A DNA stretch of 35,406 bases from Micromonosporaceae bacterium (GTDB lineage Bacteria > Actinomycetota > Actinomycetes > Mycobacteriales > Micromonosporaceae): positions 1 through 35,406 of the forward strand of contig JAFGOK010000007.1 of assembly GCA_016926535.1 (NCBI GenBank). The letters run 5' to 3'. The notes beneath the pieces were generated by a model. That model worked only from the letters and a program-made list of their open reading frames with translations. It was not told where the DNA came from and searched no databases. Shown piece after piece: positions 24,653 through 32,818 of the stretch; the first letter of the stretch is position 1, and every line of letters starts with the position of its first letter. The position numbers and the translations under genes were made by a program.

Positions 24653-24835
24653 ATGTCCCCAACCGCGACGACCGCCCCCAGCAATCTTCCCGCCGTCGAC
24701 GCCGACGCCGATGCGGTGTTCGACCTGGACGTCCATATCGTCGAATCCGGGCCGGTGATCGCTGAACTGTTGCGCAGCACCAGCGACAACTGCGGCGCCA
24801 CCTGCGCCTCGGCCTGTACCAGTTGCAGGTCCTGA
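24653..24835 (+). CDS. FxLD family lanthipeptide precursor
   Basis: This encodes 60 residues from ATG 24653, with GGAGG 5 bases upstream; a longer frame from 24605 lacks a ribosome binding site. The leader carries the diagnostic FDLD (23-26) followed by VHIVESG. The C-terminal core has Cys at 47, 51, 55 and 58 and Ser/Thr at 42, 43, 44, 50, 53, 56, 57 and 60, for example NCGATCASACTSCRS. That allows up to four (methyl)lanthionine rings. D45-N46 just before the first Cys is a likely site for the PCMT-like enzyme. The leader cleavage site is not obvious. The product may be antimicrobial or a signal; nothing here decides which. Confidence 0.9.
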   Translation: MSPTATTAPSNLPAVDADADAVFDLDVHIVESGPVIAELLRSTSDNCGATCASACTSCRS

Positions 24836-24846
24836 CAGTGCGATCC

Positions 24847-24876
24847 GGTGGGTCCGGCGCAGTCTCCGGACCCGCC
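24847..24876 (+). terminator. Strong hairpin between precursor and dehydratase genes
   Basis: Arms 24847-24857 and 24866-24876 pair over 11 bp, with one G-T wobble and an 8-base loop. It lies 11 bases after the precursor stop and 24 bases before the preferred dehydratase start. Partial terminators or mRNA-stabilising hairpins after a precursor gene are common in lanthipeptide operons and give more precursor than enzyme. No T-tract is seen. Confidence 0.65.
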
Positions 24877-24900
24877 GGGAATCGGCCCGGGGAGGTGGCG

Positions 24901-27900
24901 GTGTACCAGGTGCTCGATGCGGTCCTGCTCCGCGCGGCCACCCGCAGGGTGGATGCCGCGCTGCCCGGCTGGCCTGACCTGGCGCCCGGGACCGACCCCG
25001 AGCGGTGGCGTGACTGGTTGCTCCGGGTGTGGGCCGACGAGTCGGTCGTCGACGCCATCGCCGTGGCCAGCCCGGTCCTGGCCGCCGGAGTCGCACGGGC
25101 CTGCGCCGACCAGGTCCACGACGGCCGCCACCTGCGGCGGCTGGTGGTGTCCGTCGCCCGGTATCTGCTGCGCATGACCGGGCGGGCCACGCCGTTCGGC
25201 CTGTTCGCCGGTGTCACCGCGGCGGCCATCGGCGCGCAGCCGTCGCTGCGGTGGGGCCAGCGGCACCACCCCGTCCTGCGGGCCGACCACGCCTGGGTGG
25301 CCGGGGTGGCCACCGAACTGGAAGCCTGCCCCGCGGTGTGGACCCAGCTGCTGGTCGTGGCCAACGACCTCATCGAGCTGCGTGACGACCGTCTGGTACT
25401 GGCCTGCCAACACCCCGGCGACGACCGGATGCGATCGGACCGGCCGCCGATGGCCGCCGACGTGTCCATACGCGCCACCAGCGCGGTGTTGGCCGTCCTC
25501 ACCCATACCCAGTCGCCGATCACTGGTGGCGAGGTGGTGGACAAGCTGGCGGTGGACTTCCCGACCACTACCCCGGCGGCGGCCCAGGCGATGCTCGCCC
25601 GGCTGATCCTGCTACGCGTGCTGCTGACCGAGCTGCGGGCGCCGATGACGACCACCGACGGCCTCGCCCACGTCCGTGCGCTGCTGCGGGCAGTCGGTGC
25701 GCCGACCAGCCCAGCGGTGGCGCACACCGCCCGGATGTTGGACACGGTCGGCGAGCAGATCGCACGGCACAACCGACAACCGTCGGCCCAGGAGCGCCGC
25801 AGCCTGCGCCGGATGCTGCTGGACCGGGCCAGCCACCAGTCCCCGGAAGCCGCCGTACCGGTGACGGTGGATCTGCGGCTGGATGTCGACGTGAGGTTGC
25901 CTGAGTCACTGGTCCCCGACGCCCGGGCCGCCGCCAGCGTGCTGACCCGGCTGACGCCCCACCCACAGGGCATGGCGGCATGGCGGGACTACCACGGCGC
26001 GTTCCTGGAACGCTACGGCGCCGGCGCGCTGGTCCCGCTGAACGAGCTGGTCGACCCGGACACCGGGCTCGGTTTCCCAGCGACCTACCGCAGTTCGCAT
26101 CGGCGGATCACTGACGCTTCGGTGACCGAGCGCGACCGGCGGCTGCTGCGGCTGGTCCAGACCACGGCCGCAGCCGGCGGCCAGGAGATCGTCCTCGACG
26201 AGGCGACGATCACGCAGATCGCCGGGTCGGAGGCCGCCGCGCTGGCACCACCACCGCACGTCGAACTGTTCGCGCAGATCCACGCCCCTGATCGGGATGC
26301 GCTGCGGTGCGGCGACTACCGGCTGCTGGTGGCCGGGGCGGCCCGAGCGGCCGGGGCGACCACCGGCCGGTTTCTGGACCTGCTGCCAGCGGCCGACCGT
26401 GCCCGGTTCCAGGCGGCCTACACCCAGGTGAGGGCCCATCGGGCCGGGGCGGTCGCCGCCCAGCTGGTGTTCCCACCGCTGCGGTCGGCCTCCGAACACG
26501 CCGCCCGAGCCCCGATCATGCTGCCCCACCTGGTGCGGGCTGGCACCTTCCCCACCGGGGACACCCCGGCGGTCGGCCCCGACGACCTCGCGGTGGGCGG
26601 CGACCTCGACGGCCTGTACCTGGTGTCGCTGCCCGACCGGCGGCTGATCGAGCCGACCGCGTTCAACGCCGTGGAGTTCCGCCACTTCAGTCATCCGCTG
26701 GCCCGGTTCCTGTGCGAGGTACCCCGGGCCCTGGCGGCGGTCTACATGCCCTTCACCTGGGGGGCTGCCAGTGCGCTGGCGTTCTTGCCCCGCATCCGCT
26801 GTGGCCGTGTCATCGTGGCGCCGGCCCGGTGGAACCTCACCACGGAAGACCTTCCCGAATCGGGCGACGGTGGCCAGCTGTGGTGCGAGGCGGCGGCCCG
26901 GTGGCGGCGACGATGGCGAGTTCCGGACCTGGTGCACCTGGTCGAGGCCGACAACCTGCTGCCCCTGGACCTGAGCGAACCGGCGCACCTGGAGCTGCTG
27001 CGGATCCACCTCGACCGTCACGGCCATGCCCGGCTGGATGAAGCCCCGTCCCCGCAGGCGTTCGGGTGGCTCGACGGCCACGCTCACGAGATCGTCATCC
27101 CGCTGACCGCCACCGCCACGCCGCTGCCCGCTCCCGAGGTCGCCACCGTCCGGGTAGTACGCCGCGACGACGGGCATCTGCCCGGCGCGTCGTCGTGGTT
27201 GTACGCGAAGCTCTACACCAGCCCAGAACGCCACGCCGATCTTGCCGCCCGGGTCCCGGACCTGGTCGCAGGATGCGACAGCATCGTCGACTGGTGGTAT
27301 CTGCCCTACCGTGATCCGCAACCGCATCTGCGGCTGCGGTTGCGGCTGTCGGACCCCAACGCTTTCGGCACCGCCGCCGCCCTGCTCGGGGCGTGGGCGA
27401 GCCGGCTGCGTGGGCAGCGACTACTCGGCCGGCTCGAACTGGACACCTACCAGCCGGAGACCGGGCGCTTCGGCGACGGGCAGGCCATGGCCGCCGCCGA
27501 GCGGGTCTTCGCCACCGACTCCACCGCCGCGCTCGCCGAACGCGTCACCGCGACCAGGGCCACGATCCCCATCGACGCCGTGGCCGCGGCCAGCCTGGTC
27601 GACCTGGCCATCGCCTTCACCGGCGACACCACCACCGGTATGCGCTGGCTGCGCGACAGGCTGCCCCACGAGCCCACCACAGTGGACCGAACCCTGCACA
27701 CTGCCGCGGTCGGCCTGGTCACCCCCCAGGATGGATGGGCAAGACTCCACGCGGTCGACGCCGACGGCGCCCTGCTGCGGGCGTGGCAGGATCGCCGCAC
27801 CGCCCTGGTCGACTACCGCCGCCAAGTGGACGAGCACCGCAGCAGCGACCAGGTCCTGGCGTCGCTGTTGCACCTGCACCACATCCGGGTGCACGGCATC

Positions 27901-27987
27901 GACCCCGACCGGGAGCGCCTCGGTCGGCGGCTGGCCCGCGCCGCCGCGCTGCGGTGGACGGCCACCCACCCGGAAGCCACCCGATGA
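24901..27987 (+). CDS. lanB: Class I lanthipeptide dehydratase LanB
   Basis: This encodes 1028 residues from GTG 24901 (VYQVLDAVLLRAATRR), chosen for GGGGAGG 5 bases upstream and because LanB proteins start this way; a TTG at 24823 would overlap the precursor and span the hairpin. The N-terminal part (to about 640) fits the glutamylation domain (TPFGLFAGVTAA, MAAWRDYHGAFLERYG, FNAVEFRHFSHPLARFL). A C-terminal elimination (SpaB_C/thiopeptide-type) domain begins at about 755 (ASSWLYAKLYTSPERH, WWYLPYRDPQPHLRLRL). LanB transfers Glu from Glu-tRNA to Ser/Thr and eliminates it to give dehydro residues. The stop overlaps the lanC start (ATGA). Confidence 0.92.
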   Translation: MYQVLDAVLLRAATRRVDAALPGWPDLAPGTDPERWRDWLLRVWADESVVDAIAVASPVLAAGVARACADQVHDGRHLRRLVVSVARYLLRMTGRATPFGLFAGVTAAAIGAQPSLRWGQRHHPVLRADHAWVAGVATELEACPAVWTQLLVVANDLIELRDDRLVLACQHPGDDRMRSDRPPMAADVSIRATSAVLAVLTHTQSPITGGEVVDKLAVDFPTTTPAAAQAMLARLILLRVLLTELRAPMTTTDGLAHVRALLRAVGAPTSPAVAHTARMLDTVGEQIARHNRQPSAQERRSLRRMLLDRASHQSPEAAVPVTVDLRLDVDVRLPESLVPDARAAASVLTRLTPHPQGMAAWRDYHGAFLERYGAGALVPLNELVDPDTGLGFPATYRSSHRRITDASVTERDRRLLRLVQTTAAAGGQEIVLDEATITQIAGSEAAALAPPPHVELFAQIHAPDRDALRCGDYRLLVAGAARAAGATTGRFLDLLPAADRARFQAAYTQVRAHRAGAVAAQLVFPPLRSASEHAARAPIMLPHLVRAGTFPTGDTPAVGPDDLAVGGDLDGLYLVSLPDRRLIEPTAFNAVEFRHFSHPLARFLCEVPRALAAVYMPFTWGAASALAFLPRIRCGRVIVAPARWNLTTEDLPESGDGGQLWCEAAARWRRRWRVPDLVHLVEADNLLPLDLSEPAHLELLRIHLDRHGHARLDEAPSPQAFGWLDGHAHEIVIPLTATATPLPAPEVATVRVVRRDDGHLPGASSWLYAKLYTSPERHADLAARVPDLVAGCDSIVDWWYLPYRDPQPHLRLRLRLSDPNAFGTAAALLGAWASRLRGQRLLGRLELDTYQPETGRFGDGQAMAAAERVFATDSTAALAERVTATRATIPIDAVAAASLVDLAIAFTGDTTTGMRWLRDRLPHEPTTVDRTLHTAAVGLVTPQDGWARLHAVDADGALLRAWQDRRTALVDYRRQVDEHRSSDQVLASLLHLHHIRVHGIDPDRERLGRRLARAAALRWTATHPEATR

Positions 27988-29210
27988 GCCCCGCCCTCGG
28001 TACCGCAGCAGCGGCTGCCGACATCGCCGACCGTCTCACCAACCCCGGTTCGCCCACCGGATTGGTCGGGCGGGGGCAGTCGCTGGCCGACGGGGCCGCC
28101 GGGGTGGCGCTGCTGCACATCGAACGCGCCCGCACCGGCTGCGGCAGCTGGGACACCGTGCACGCCTGGCTGACCGCGGCCGTCGGTGAGGATCTGTTGG
28201 CCACCGCAGACGCCGGCCTCTACCTCGGTGTGCCCGCCGTCGCGTACACGCTCCACACCGCGATCGGAGACCGGACCAGCCGCCACACCACCACCGTCGA
28301 CCGGCTCGACCGGGCCGTGGCGGCCCTGGCACACCGACGCGTCGACCGCGCCATCACTCGCCTCACCCACCGGGGGCTGCCCACTCTGGCCGAATACGAC
28401 GTCATCAGCGGGTTGACCGGCATCGGCGCCCACCTGCTGCGCCACTCCCCCGACAATGACGCCCTGCCCCGGATCCTGGCCTATCTGGTCCGGCTGACAC
28501 ACCCGTTGCACCATGACGGCGTTCTGGTTCCGGGCTGGTGGACCGCGCAGGACCCGCACGCGGAGATCTCGGCGGGCTTTCCCGGCGGCCACGCCAACAT
28601 TGGCCTCGCCCACGGCATCAGCGGCCCGCTGGCGCTGCTGGCCCTCGCCCACCGCCGGGCCATCGTCGTCAACGGGCACCGCGAGGCGATCGAACGGATC
28701 TGTGCCTGGCTGGACACCTGGCGCCAGCACGACGACACCGGCGTGTGGTGGCCACAGTGGACCGCCCGGGCCGACCACCGCACGGGGCAGACCACCCAGC
28801 CCGGCCCGCTGCGCCCCTCCTGGTGTTACGGCACCCCCGGGGTGGCCCGCGCCCAGCAGCTGGCCGCCCTGGCCACCGGCGACACCACCCGGCAACAGAT
28901 GGCCGAGGACGCCCTCGCAGGCTGCCTGGACGACCCCCACCAGCTCGGCGCCATCATCGACGGAAGCCTGTGCCACGGGTGGGCCGGGCTACTGCAGACC
29001 ACCCGCCGGGCCGCCGCGGACGCCGCAACCCCGGTACTTGCCGCCCACCTGCCGTACCTGACCGACCGGCTGCTGCGGCACGCGGCCACAGCACCCCCAG
29101 CCGCGTCTGGGCTGCTCGAAGGCGCCGCCGGGATCAGCCTCGCCCTGCACGCCGCAGCGCGGGACGCCGCGCCGAGTTCCGGATGGGACGCATGTCTGCT
29201 GATCGCCTGA
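27984..29210 (+). CDS. lanC: Lanthipeptide cyclase LanC
   Basis: This encodes 408 residues from ATG 27984, overlapping the lanB stop by 4 bases. LanC signatures are present: GFPGGHANIGLAHGISG, WCYGTPG with zinc ligand C281, LCHGWAGLL with C330 and H331, and GLLEGAAGISLALH near the end. The enzyme adds Cys thiols to dehydrated Ser/Thr to close (methyl)lanthionine rings. All three zinc ligands are intact, so it should be active. It is translated with LanB and probably acts on the same leader-bound peptide in the cytoplasm. The next gene starts inside its last 19 bases. Confidence 0.92.
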   Translation: MSPALGTAAAAADIADRLTNPGSPTGLVGRGQSLADGAAGVALLHIERARTGCGSWDTVHAWLTAAVGEDLLATADAGLYLGVPAVAYTLHTAIGDRTSRHTTTVDRLDRAVAALAHRRVDRAITRLTHRGLPTLAEYDVISGLTGIGAHLLRHSPDNDALPRILAYLVRLTHPLHHDGVLVPGWWTAQDPHAEISAGFPGGHANIGLAHGISGPLALLALAHRRAIVVNGHREAIERICAWLDTWRQHDDTGVWWPQWTARADHRTGQTTQPGPLRPSWCYGTPGVARAQQLAALATGDTTRQQMAEDALAGCLDDPHQLGAIIDGSLCHGWAGLLQTTRRAAADAATPVLAAHLPYLTDRLLRHAATAPPAASGLLEGAAGISLALHAAARDAAPSSGWDACLLIA

Positions 29211-30301
29211 CCTCCGCCGATGCCGCCACCACCCTGGTGGGGCACCCCCAGCCGGCCCACCAACCGACGACAGCCGACGACAAGGTCAACGCCCTGGAAC
29301 AGGCGGTCTGGGCCATGCTCGCCGGCAACGCCGAGACTGAGACGTGCCCCGGGGTGTCCCAGGTCGGACTACTGGAGGCCGTCGAACGCTACCGGGCCGC
29401 CGGGCGCGCCGCCCTGCGCTGGCAGGTCGACGACCGAACCTGGGCACAGATCAACCTCGGGTTCGCCGACCCAGCCACCGCCGAACGCATCATGATCGAT
29501 CACCTGTGGCCGTGGCTGCGGGCGGCCACGGCGGTGGGCACCCTCACGTCGTGGTGGTACATCCGCAAAACCCCCTGGTGGCGCCTGCGGCTGCAGACCG
29601 CGGCATCCCAGCACGCGGCGATGCACCAGTCGATCGCCCCGATCCTTGACCAGTTGCTCACCCAAGATCGGATCACGACGTGGTCCACCGGCGTCTACGA
29701 ACCCGAGATCCACGCCTTCGGCGGCCCGGAAGGCATGGCAGTCGCGCACCAGTTCTTCCACGCCGACAGCTCCGCGATCCTTGACTACCTCGACACCGGC
29801 GGTACCCCAGGTTCACAGCCAGCCCGGTTGGGGCGCCGGGAGATGTCCATGGTCCTGTGCACGGCACTCCTGCGCGCCGCAGGTCAGGACTGGCACGAGC
29901 AGGGCGACGTCTGGCAGCGGGTGACCCGGATGCGGCCCCTGCCCGCCGACGTCGCCAACCAGGCCCACCGGACAGTCCCCGCCGTGTACCGGCTGCTCAC
30001 CCTCGACACCGGCCCCAGCAGCCCGCTGCGCCACGACCACGGCCCACTCGCCGACGCCGCCGCGTGGCTGGACGCCGCAGCCCAGACCGGCCAGGCACTC
30101 AAGACGACAGCGGCTGCCGGCACTCTGCGACGGGGACTGCGCGCCGTTCTCGCCCACCACGTGATCTTCCACTGGAACCGTCTCGGGCTGGACGCCACCA
30201 CCCAGGCGCTCCTCGCCCACACCGCCGCCGAAGCCGTGTTCACCGCCGCCGACGGCGAACCCGCCGGATGCGAGCCAGGCAATGATGTGGCCAGAACCTG
30301 A
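29192..30301 (+). CDS. Stand-alone thiopeptide-type (SpaB_C-like) biosynthesis protein
   Basis: This encodes 369 residues from ATG 29192; an in-frame ATG at 29183 is an alternative and neither has a strong ribosome binding site. The middle contains TWAQINLGF, ERIMIDHLWPWLRAA, TSWWYIRKTPWWRLRLQTA, STGVYEPEIHAFGGPEGMAV and HQFFHADSSAILDYL, the pattern of the thiopeptide-type bacteriocin biosynthesis domain, which is also the LanB C-terminal domain. The cluster therefore has two such domains, one fused to LanB and one free. The free copy could assist elimination or serve as a scaffold, but its separate task is unknown. It is the last gene before a strong terminator. Confidence 0.88.
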   Translation: MSADRLTSADAATTLVGHPQPAHQPTTADDKVNALEQAVWAMLAGNAETETCPGVSQVGLLEAVERYRAAGRAALRWQVDDRTWAQINLGFADPATAERIMIDHLWPWLRAATAVGTLTSWWYIRKTPWWRLRLQTAASQHAAMHQSIAPILDQLLTQDRITTWSTGVYEPEIHAFGGPEGMAVAHQFFHADSSAILDYLDTGGTPGSQPARLGRREMSMVLCTALLRAAGQDWHEQGDVWQRVTRMRPLPADVANQAHRTVPAVYRLLTLDTGPSSPLRHDHGPLADAAAWLDAAAQTGQALKTTAAAGTLRRGLRAVLAHHVIFHWNRLGLDATTQALLAHTAAEAVFTAADGEPAGCEPGNDVART

Positions 30302-30375
30302 TCCCACCGGGGCGTGCCGGATGTGCGCCGCCCATCTCCACGCCTGGCCTGGCCTGCTGAGCTGATCGCAGCCCA

Positions 30376-30421
30376 TGATGGTGGGCGGTGCGGACCGCCC
30401 TGGTCTGCCCGCCCACCATCA
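30376..30421. terminator. Very strong bidirectional hairpin terminator
   Basis: TGATGGTGGGCGG (30376-30388) and CCGCCCACCATCA (30409-30421) are perfectly complementary over 13 bp. Inside, 7 more pairs (GCGGACC with GGTCTGC, one wobble) close a 5-base loop, with one bulged T. It sits between two convergent genes ending at 30301 and 30433, as expected for a terminator used from both sides. Confidence 0.8.
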
Positions 30422-30432
30422 CGAGCCGCCTG

Positions 30433-31068
30433 TCATGCAGGGTTGGCTGGGGTGTCGGCCGCGATCCGGGTGTAGCCGGCGAGTTCCAGCCAGTCCCGGG
30501 TTCGGGAGTACTCGGCCGGATCGTCGTGGTACAGCCCCGCTCCAAGGCGCCGCCGCAACGCGTCGACCGCCTCGGCCAGGCTCCGCCGGTCCTCCGGCGG
30601 CAGCGCCCCGCCCGCAGCCAAGCAGGCATCCACACTGGCAAGAACCTGTCGCGCCGCCGGATCCAACCGGAACGACAGCAACGTCGGCAGGCGCCGACGA
30701 CGCCAGTACCGCAACGCGTGCAGCGCGGCCCGGTGGGGCGCACCGTACCAGTACACAGGTCCCCGGTTCGGGTTCGGCTCCCACTGCCCCGGGCACCGCC
30801 GCCCGCGCCGCTTGGCAATCGCACGGTCGGCGGCGTAACACTCCAGATCCGCACACCAGCCAGCCCGGCTGGCCATCAGAGCGTCCAAGGCCCGCACCAG
30901 CGCCGCCTCCTCATGATCGAACGGCCCGGCCAGCTCCCGCAGGAAACTCAGCGTCGCATGGAACCCGATCGGCCGATACAACTGCACGCACGAGCGCAGC
31001 GCAGACACACGGACCCGGTGCGGCAGTCCCGGGTCACGCACCCGCCGGGCGTACCAGCTGAAACTCAC
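30433..31068 (-). CDS. Hypothetical protein downstream of a NUDIX gene
   Basis: This encodes 211 residues from GTG 31068, 9 bases after the NUDIX stop, so the two probably share an mRNA. The product is rich in Arg, Trp and Tyr, with segments such as MSFSWYARRVRDPGLPHRVR, LYRPIGFHATLSFLRELAG and WYGAPHRAALHALRYWRRRR. It has no signal peptide, membrane helix or known catalytic motif that I can name. Length, codon use and the good upstream neighbour support a real gene. It ends just before a strong terminator. Function is unknown. Confidence 0.65.
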   Translation of the reverse strand: MSFSWYARRVRDPGLPHRVRVSALRSCVQLYRPIGFHATLSFLRELAGPFDHEEAALVRALDALMASRAGWCADLECYAADRAIAKRRGRRCPGQWEPNPNRGPVYWYGAPHRAALHALRYWRRRRLPTLLSFRLDPAARQVLASVDACLAAGGALPPEDRRSLAEAVDALRRRLGAGLYHDDPAEYSRTRDWLELAGYTRIAADTPANPA

Positions 31069-31077
31069 TCAGCGAGG

Positions 31078-31602
31078 CTAGACCTCGCCTGCAGCGCAAC
31101 CACCTGAATATCCGGCGGCATCCAGCAGCGCCACCCAGTTCGCCTCGACGAAGGCCTTGAGTTCCCGGGGTCTGAGATCAACTGGAATTTTCCCGTCGGC
31201 GGTCGGGACGACCCGTTCCACGTCGTAACTGCCATCCAGGTCGACGAACTCCGGCCCCGACCGCAGCGACAGATCCATACTCACCAGACGACACACGAAG
31301 AAGTGCTGCACCCGCAGACCAACCGCACCACCACCGGCACCGGCAGTGCCACCGGTGCCGTCGACCCGATCGGTAGCCAGGAACACCTGCTGGATGCGGT
31401 CGACCTCTGCGCCGAGCTCCTCGCGCACCTCCCGGACCATTGCCGCGTACACCGAGCCATCGCCCGGCTCCACCCGACCACCCGGCGTCGTCCAGTACGG
31501 CATCAGGCCCGGCCGAGTCCGCCGGATCAACAGCAACCGACCAACGTCATCGACCACCAGCGCCCGTGCCGAACGCTGGCACACTGCAGGGATCAGCCGC
31601 AT
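31078..31602 (-). CDS. NUDIX hydrolase
   Basis: This encodes 174 residues from ATG 31602, with AGGGGAGG 4 bases upstream. The Nudix box reads GGRVEPGDGSVYAAMVREVR followed by EELG (residues 41-64). The R57-E58 and E61-E62 positions that bind metal are present, but the first Nudix glutamate (the usual 'GE') is Asp48. NUDIX enzymes cleave nucleoside diphosphate-linked compounds; the substrate cannot be told from the sequence. The domain begins LVVDDVGRLLLIRRTR, typical of the fold. It leads a two-gene operon. Confidence 0.88.
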   Translation of the reverse strand: MRLIPAVCQRSARALVVDDVGRLLLIRRTRPGLMPYWTTPGGRVEPGDGSVYAAMVREVREELGAEVDRIQQVFLATDRVDGTGGTAGAGGGAVGLRVQHFFVCRLVSMDLSLRSGPEFVDLDGSYDVERVVPTADGKIPVDLRPRELKAFVEANWVALLDAAGYSGGCAAGEV

Positions 31603-31710
31603 CGCACCTCCCCTGACATCATGGTGTCCTGACCGGCCGGAACCGGCGCCAACTCCGGCCCCGGCAGCTGCCTGTGCGGATCACCCCGGGTCGGGCACAC
31701 TGCTGCCACC

Positions 31711-31838
31711 ATGCTGTCACTGCTGACGTTCAACATCGCCGCAGCCGCCCGGCCCTGCGCCGAACCTCTACGCACTTGGCTCCATCAGCGCGACGACGTC
31801 CGCGTCCTCAGCGAAACCAGCGGCGGACCCGGCACCAT
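31711..31838 (+). pseudogene. N-terminal fragment of an endonuclease/exonuclease/phosphatase-family gene
   Basis: From ATG 31711 the frame reads LLTFNIAAAARPCAEPLRTW and VRVLSETSGGPGT. This is the first strand and the catalytic-Glu region of the EEP superfamily ('TfNi..a.......l......DvlvLsEt'). After about 31838 the sequence changes to an unrelated stretch with a stop at 31941, and the His/Asp catalytic motifs are missing. It is a cut gene, starting divergently from the NUDIX gene. Confidence 0.6.
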
Positions 31839-31945
31839 AGTGAACAGGAGTGACTTGGTTCGCCACACGGACCTTTCTGGACGAGATGGTCTTTCGCGAC
31901 CGGCCTGGATCGCCGAATTCCGTTGTCACCTGAACGAGTGAGGAC

Positions 31946-32734
31946 GTGACGGCGCGAGTTCGCTCTGCTTCGATGTGGTCCGTGTATGTCGCCCAACCGT
32001 GGTACGCATCGGAAACAGCCTGGGCCGCTGTCGGCGTGCTGGCCTCAGTCATCATTGGAGTTGTCTCGATCTTCGCAGCGTACAAGATCGCGAATCCCCG
32101 ACGCAGACTCGCCTACGACCTGCTCACGTGCGCGCCGCTTCTGAACGCACCACCTGATGTCCGCAGTGGCATAGAACTGCGGCACTGCGGGGAAGTCCTG
32201 ACGGCACCGCACTTCATGGAGATCGTCTTGACCAACGACGGACGCCGGGATGTGCCCACAACCGCATTCGACAGCGGCGAGCCCATTGAATTCGACGTCA
32301 CGGCATCGATCGTGACCCTACTTCGCAGCGACTCCCGCCCAGATGAGACCACCTCACCGGCCGTCCACGGTACTGGCTCGAAACTCTCGATCGGCCCCGG
32401 GCGAATCGCCAGAGGGCAACGTGTCATCGTGACACTGCTGGTCGATGGACCCGAACCAGGTCTCGTCTGCCGGCACAATCTCATCGACGTGCAGTGCCGG
32501 CGCCAAAGCCTTTGGACTGGTAGGGTCATGATGCCCGTCATAGAAATGATTGGTGTATCTGTCGGCCTTTTAGCGGTTGGAGCTGTTCTGGCTGGACTGG
32601 ATTCATTGCATACGATACGTCCTCTGGCCATAACGATGATGTCGTTGGGAGTCAGTGGGGTGGCTGCCGGTGTCGGAGGCGCGGTGACGTTGATCTTGAA
32701 TGATCAGCAGCGCCGTATGTCACGGATGCCCTGA
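31946..32734 (+). CDS. Unknown membrane protein with three predicted helices
   Basis: This encodes 262 residues if read from GTG 31946. An ATG at 31973 (MWSVYVAQPWYASETAWAAV) is an alternative and neither has an ideal ribosome binding site. One helix near the N-terminus (about 25-47, VGVLASVIIGVVSIFAAY) leads to a soluble domain of about 145 residues with beta-like segments (HFMEIVLTNDGRRDVPTTAF, RIARGQRVIVTLLVDGPE). Two more helices follow (about 197-217 and 227-252). No family is recognised. The base composition is somewhat lower in GC than the neighbours, and the gene follows a cut EEP gene, which suggests it came in with an insertion. Function is unknown. Confidence 0.65.
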   Translation: MTARVRSASMWSVYVAQPWYASETAWAAVGVLASVIIGVVSIFAAYKIANPRRRLAYDLLTCAPLLNAPPDVRSGIELRHCGEVLTAPHFMEIVLTNDGRRDVPTTAFDSGEPIEFDVTASIVTLLRSDSRPDETTSPAVHGTGSKLSIGPGRIARGQRVIVTLLVDGPEPGLVCRHNLIDVQCRRQSLWTGRVMMPVIEMIGVSVGLLAVGAVLAGLDSLHTIRPLAITMMSLGVSGVAAGVGGAVTLILNDQQRRMSRMP

Positions 32735-32818
32735 CAGGTAGCCGCTGGGGGACGATCGACTGAGCCGCGTGTCACCAGATGGCCTACACAGTCGTCGTCT
32801 TCGTTGCCTCAGACTGGG

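Noticed and set aside
24823-24900. TTG start for the dehydratase gene
   Set aside because: It would overlap the precursor stop and translate through the hairpin; GTG 24901 has a better ribosome binding site and the usual LanB N-terminus.
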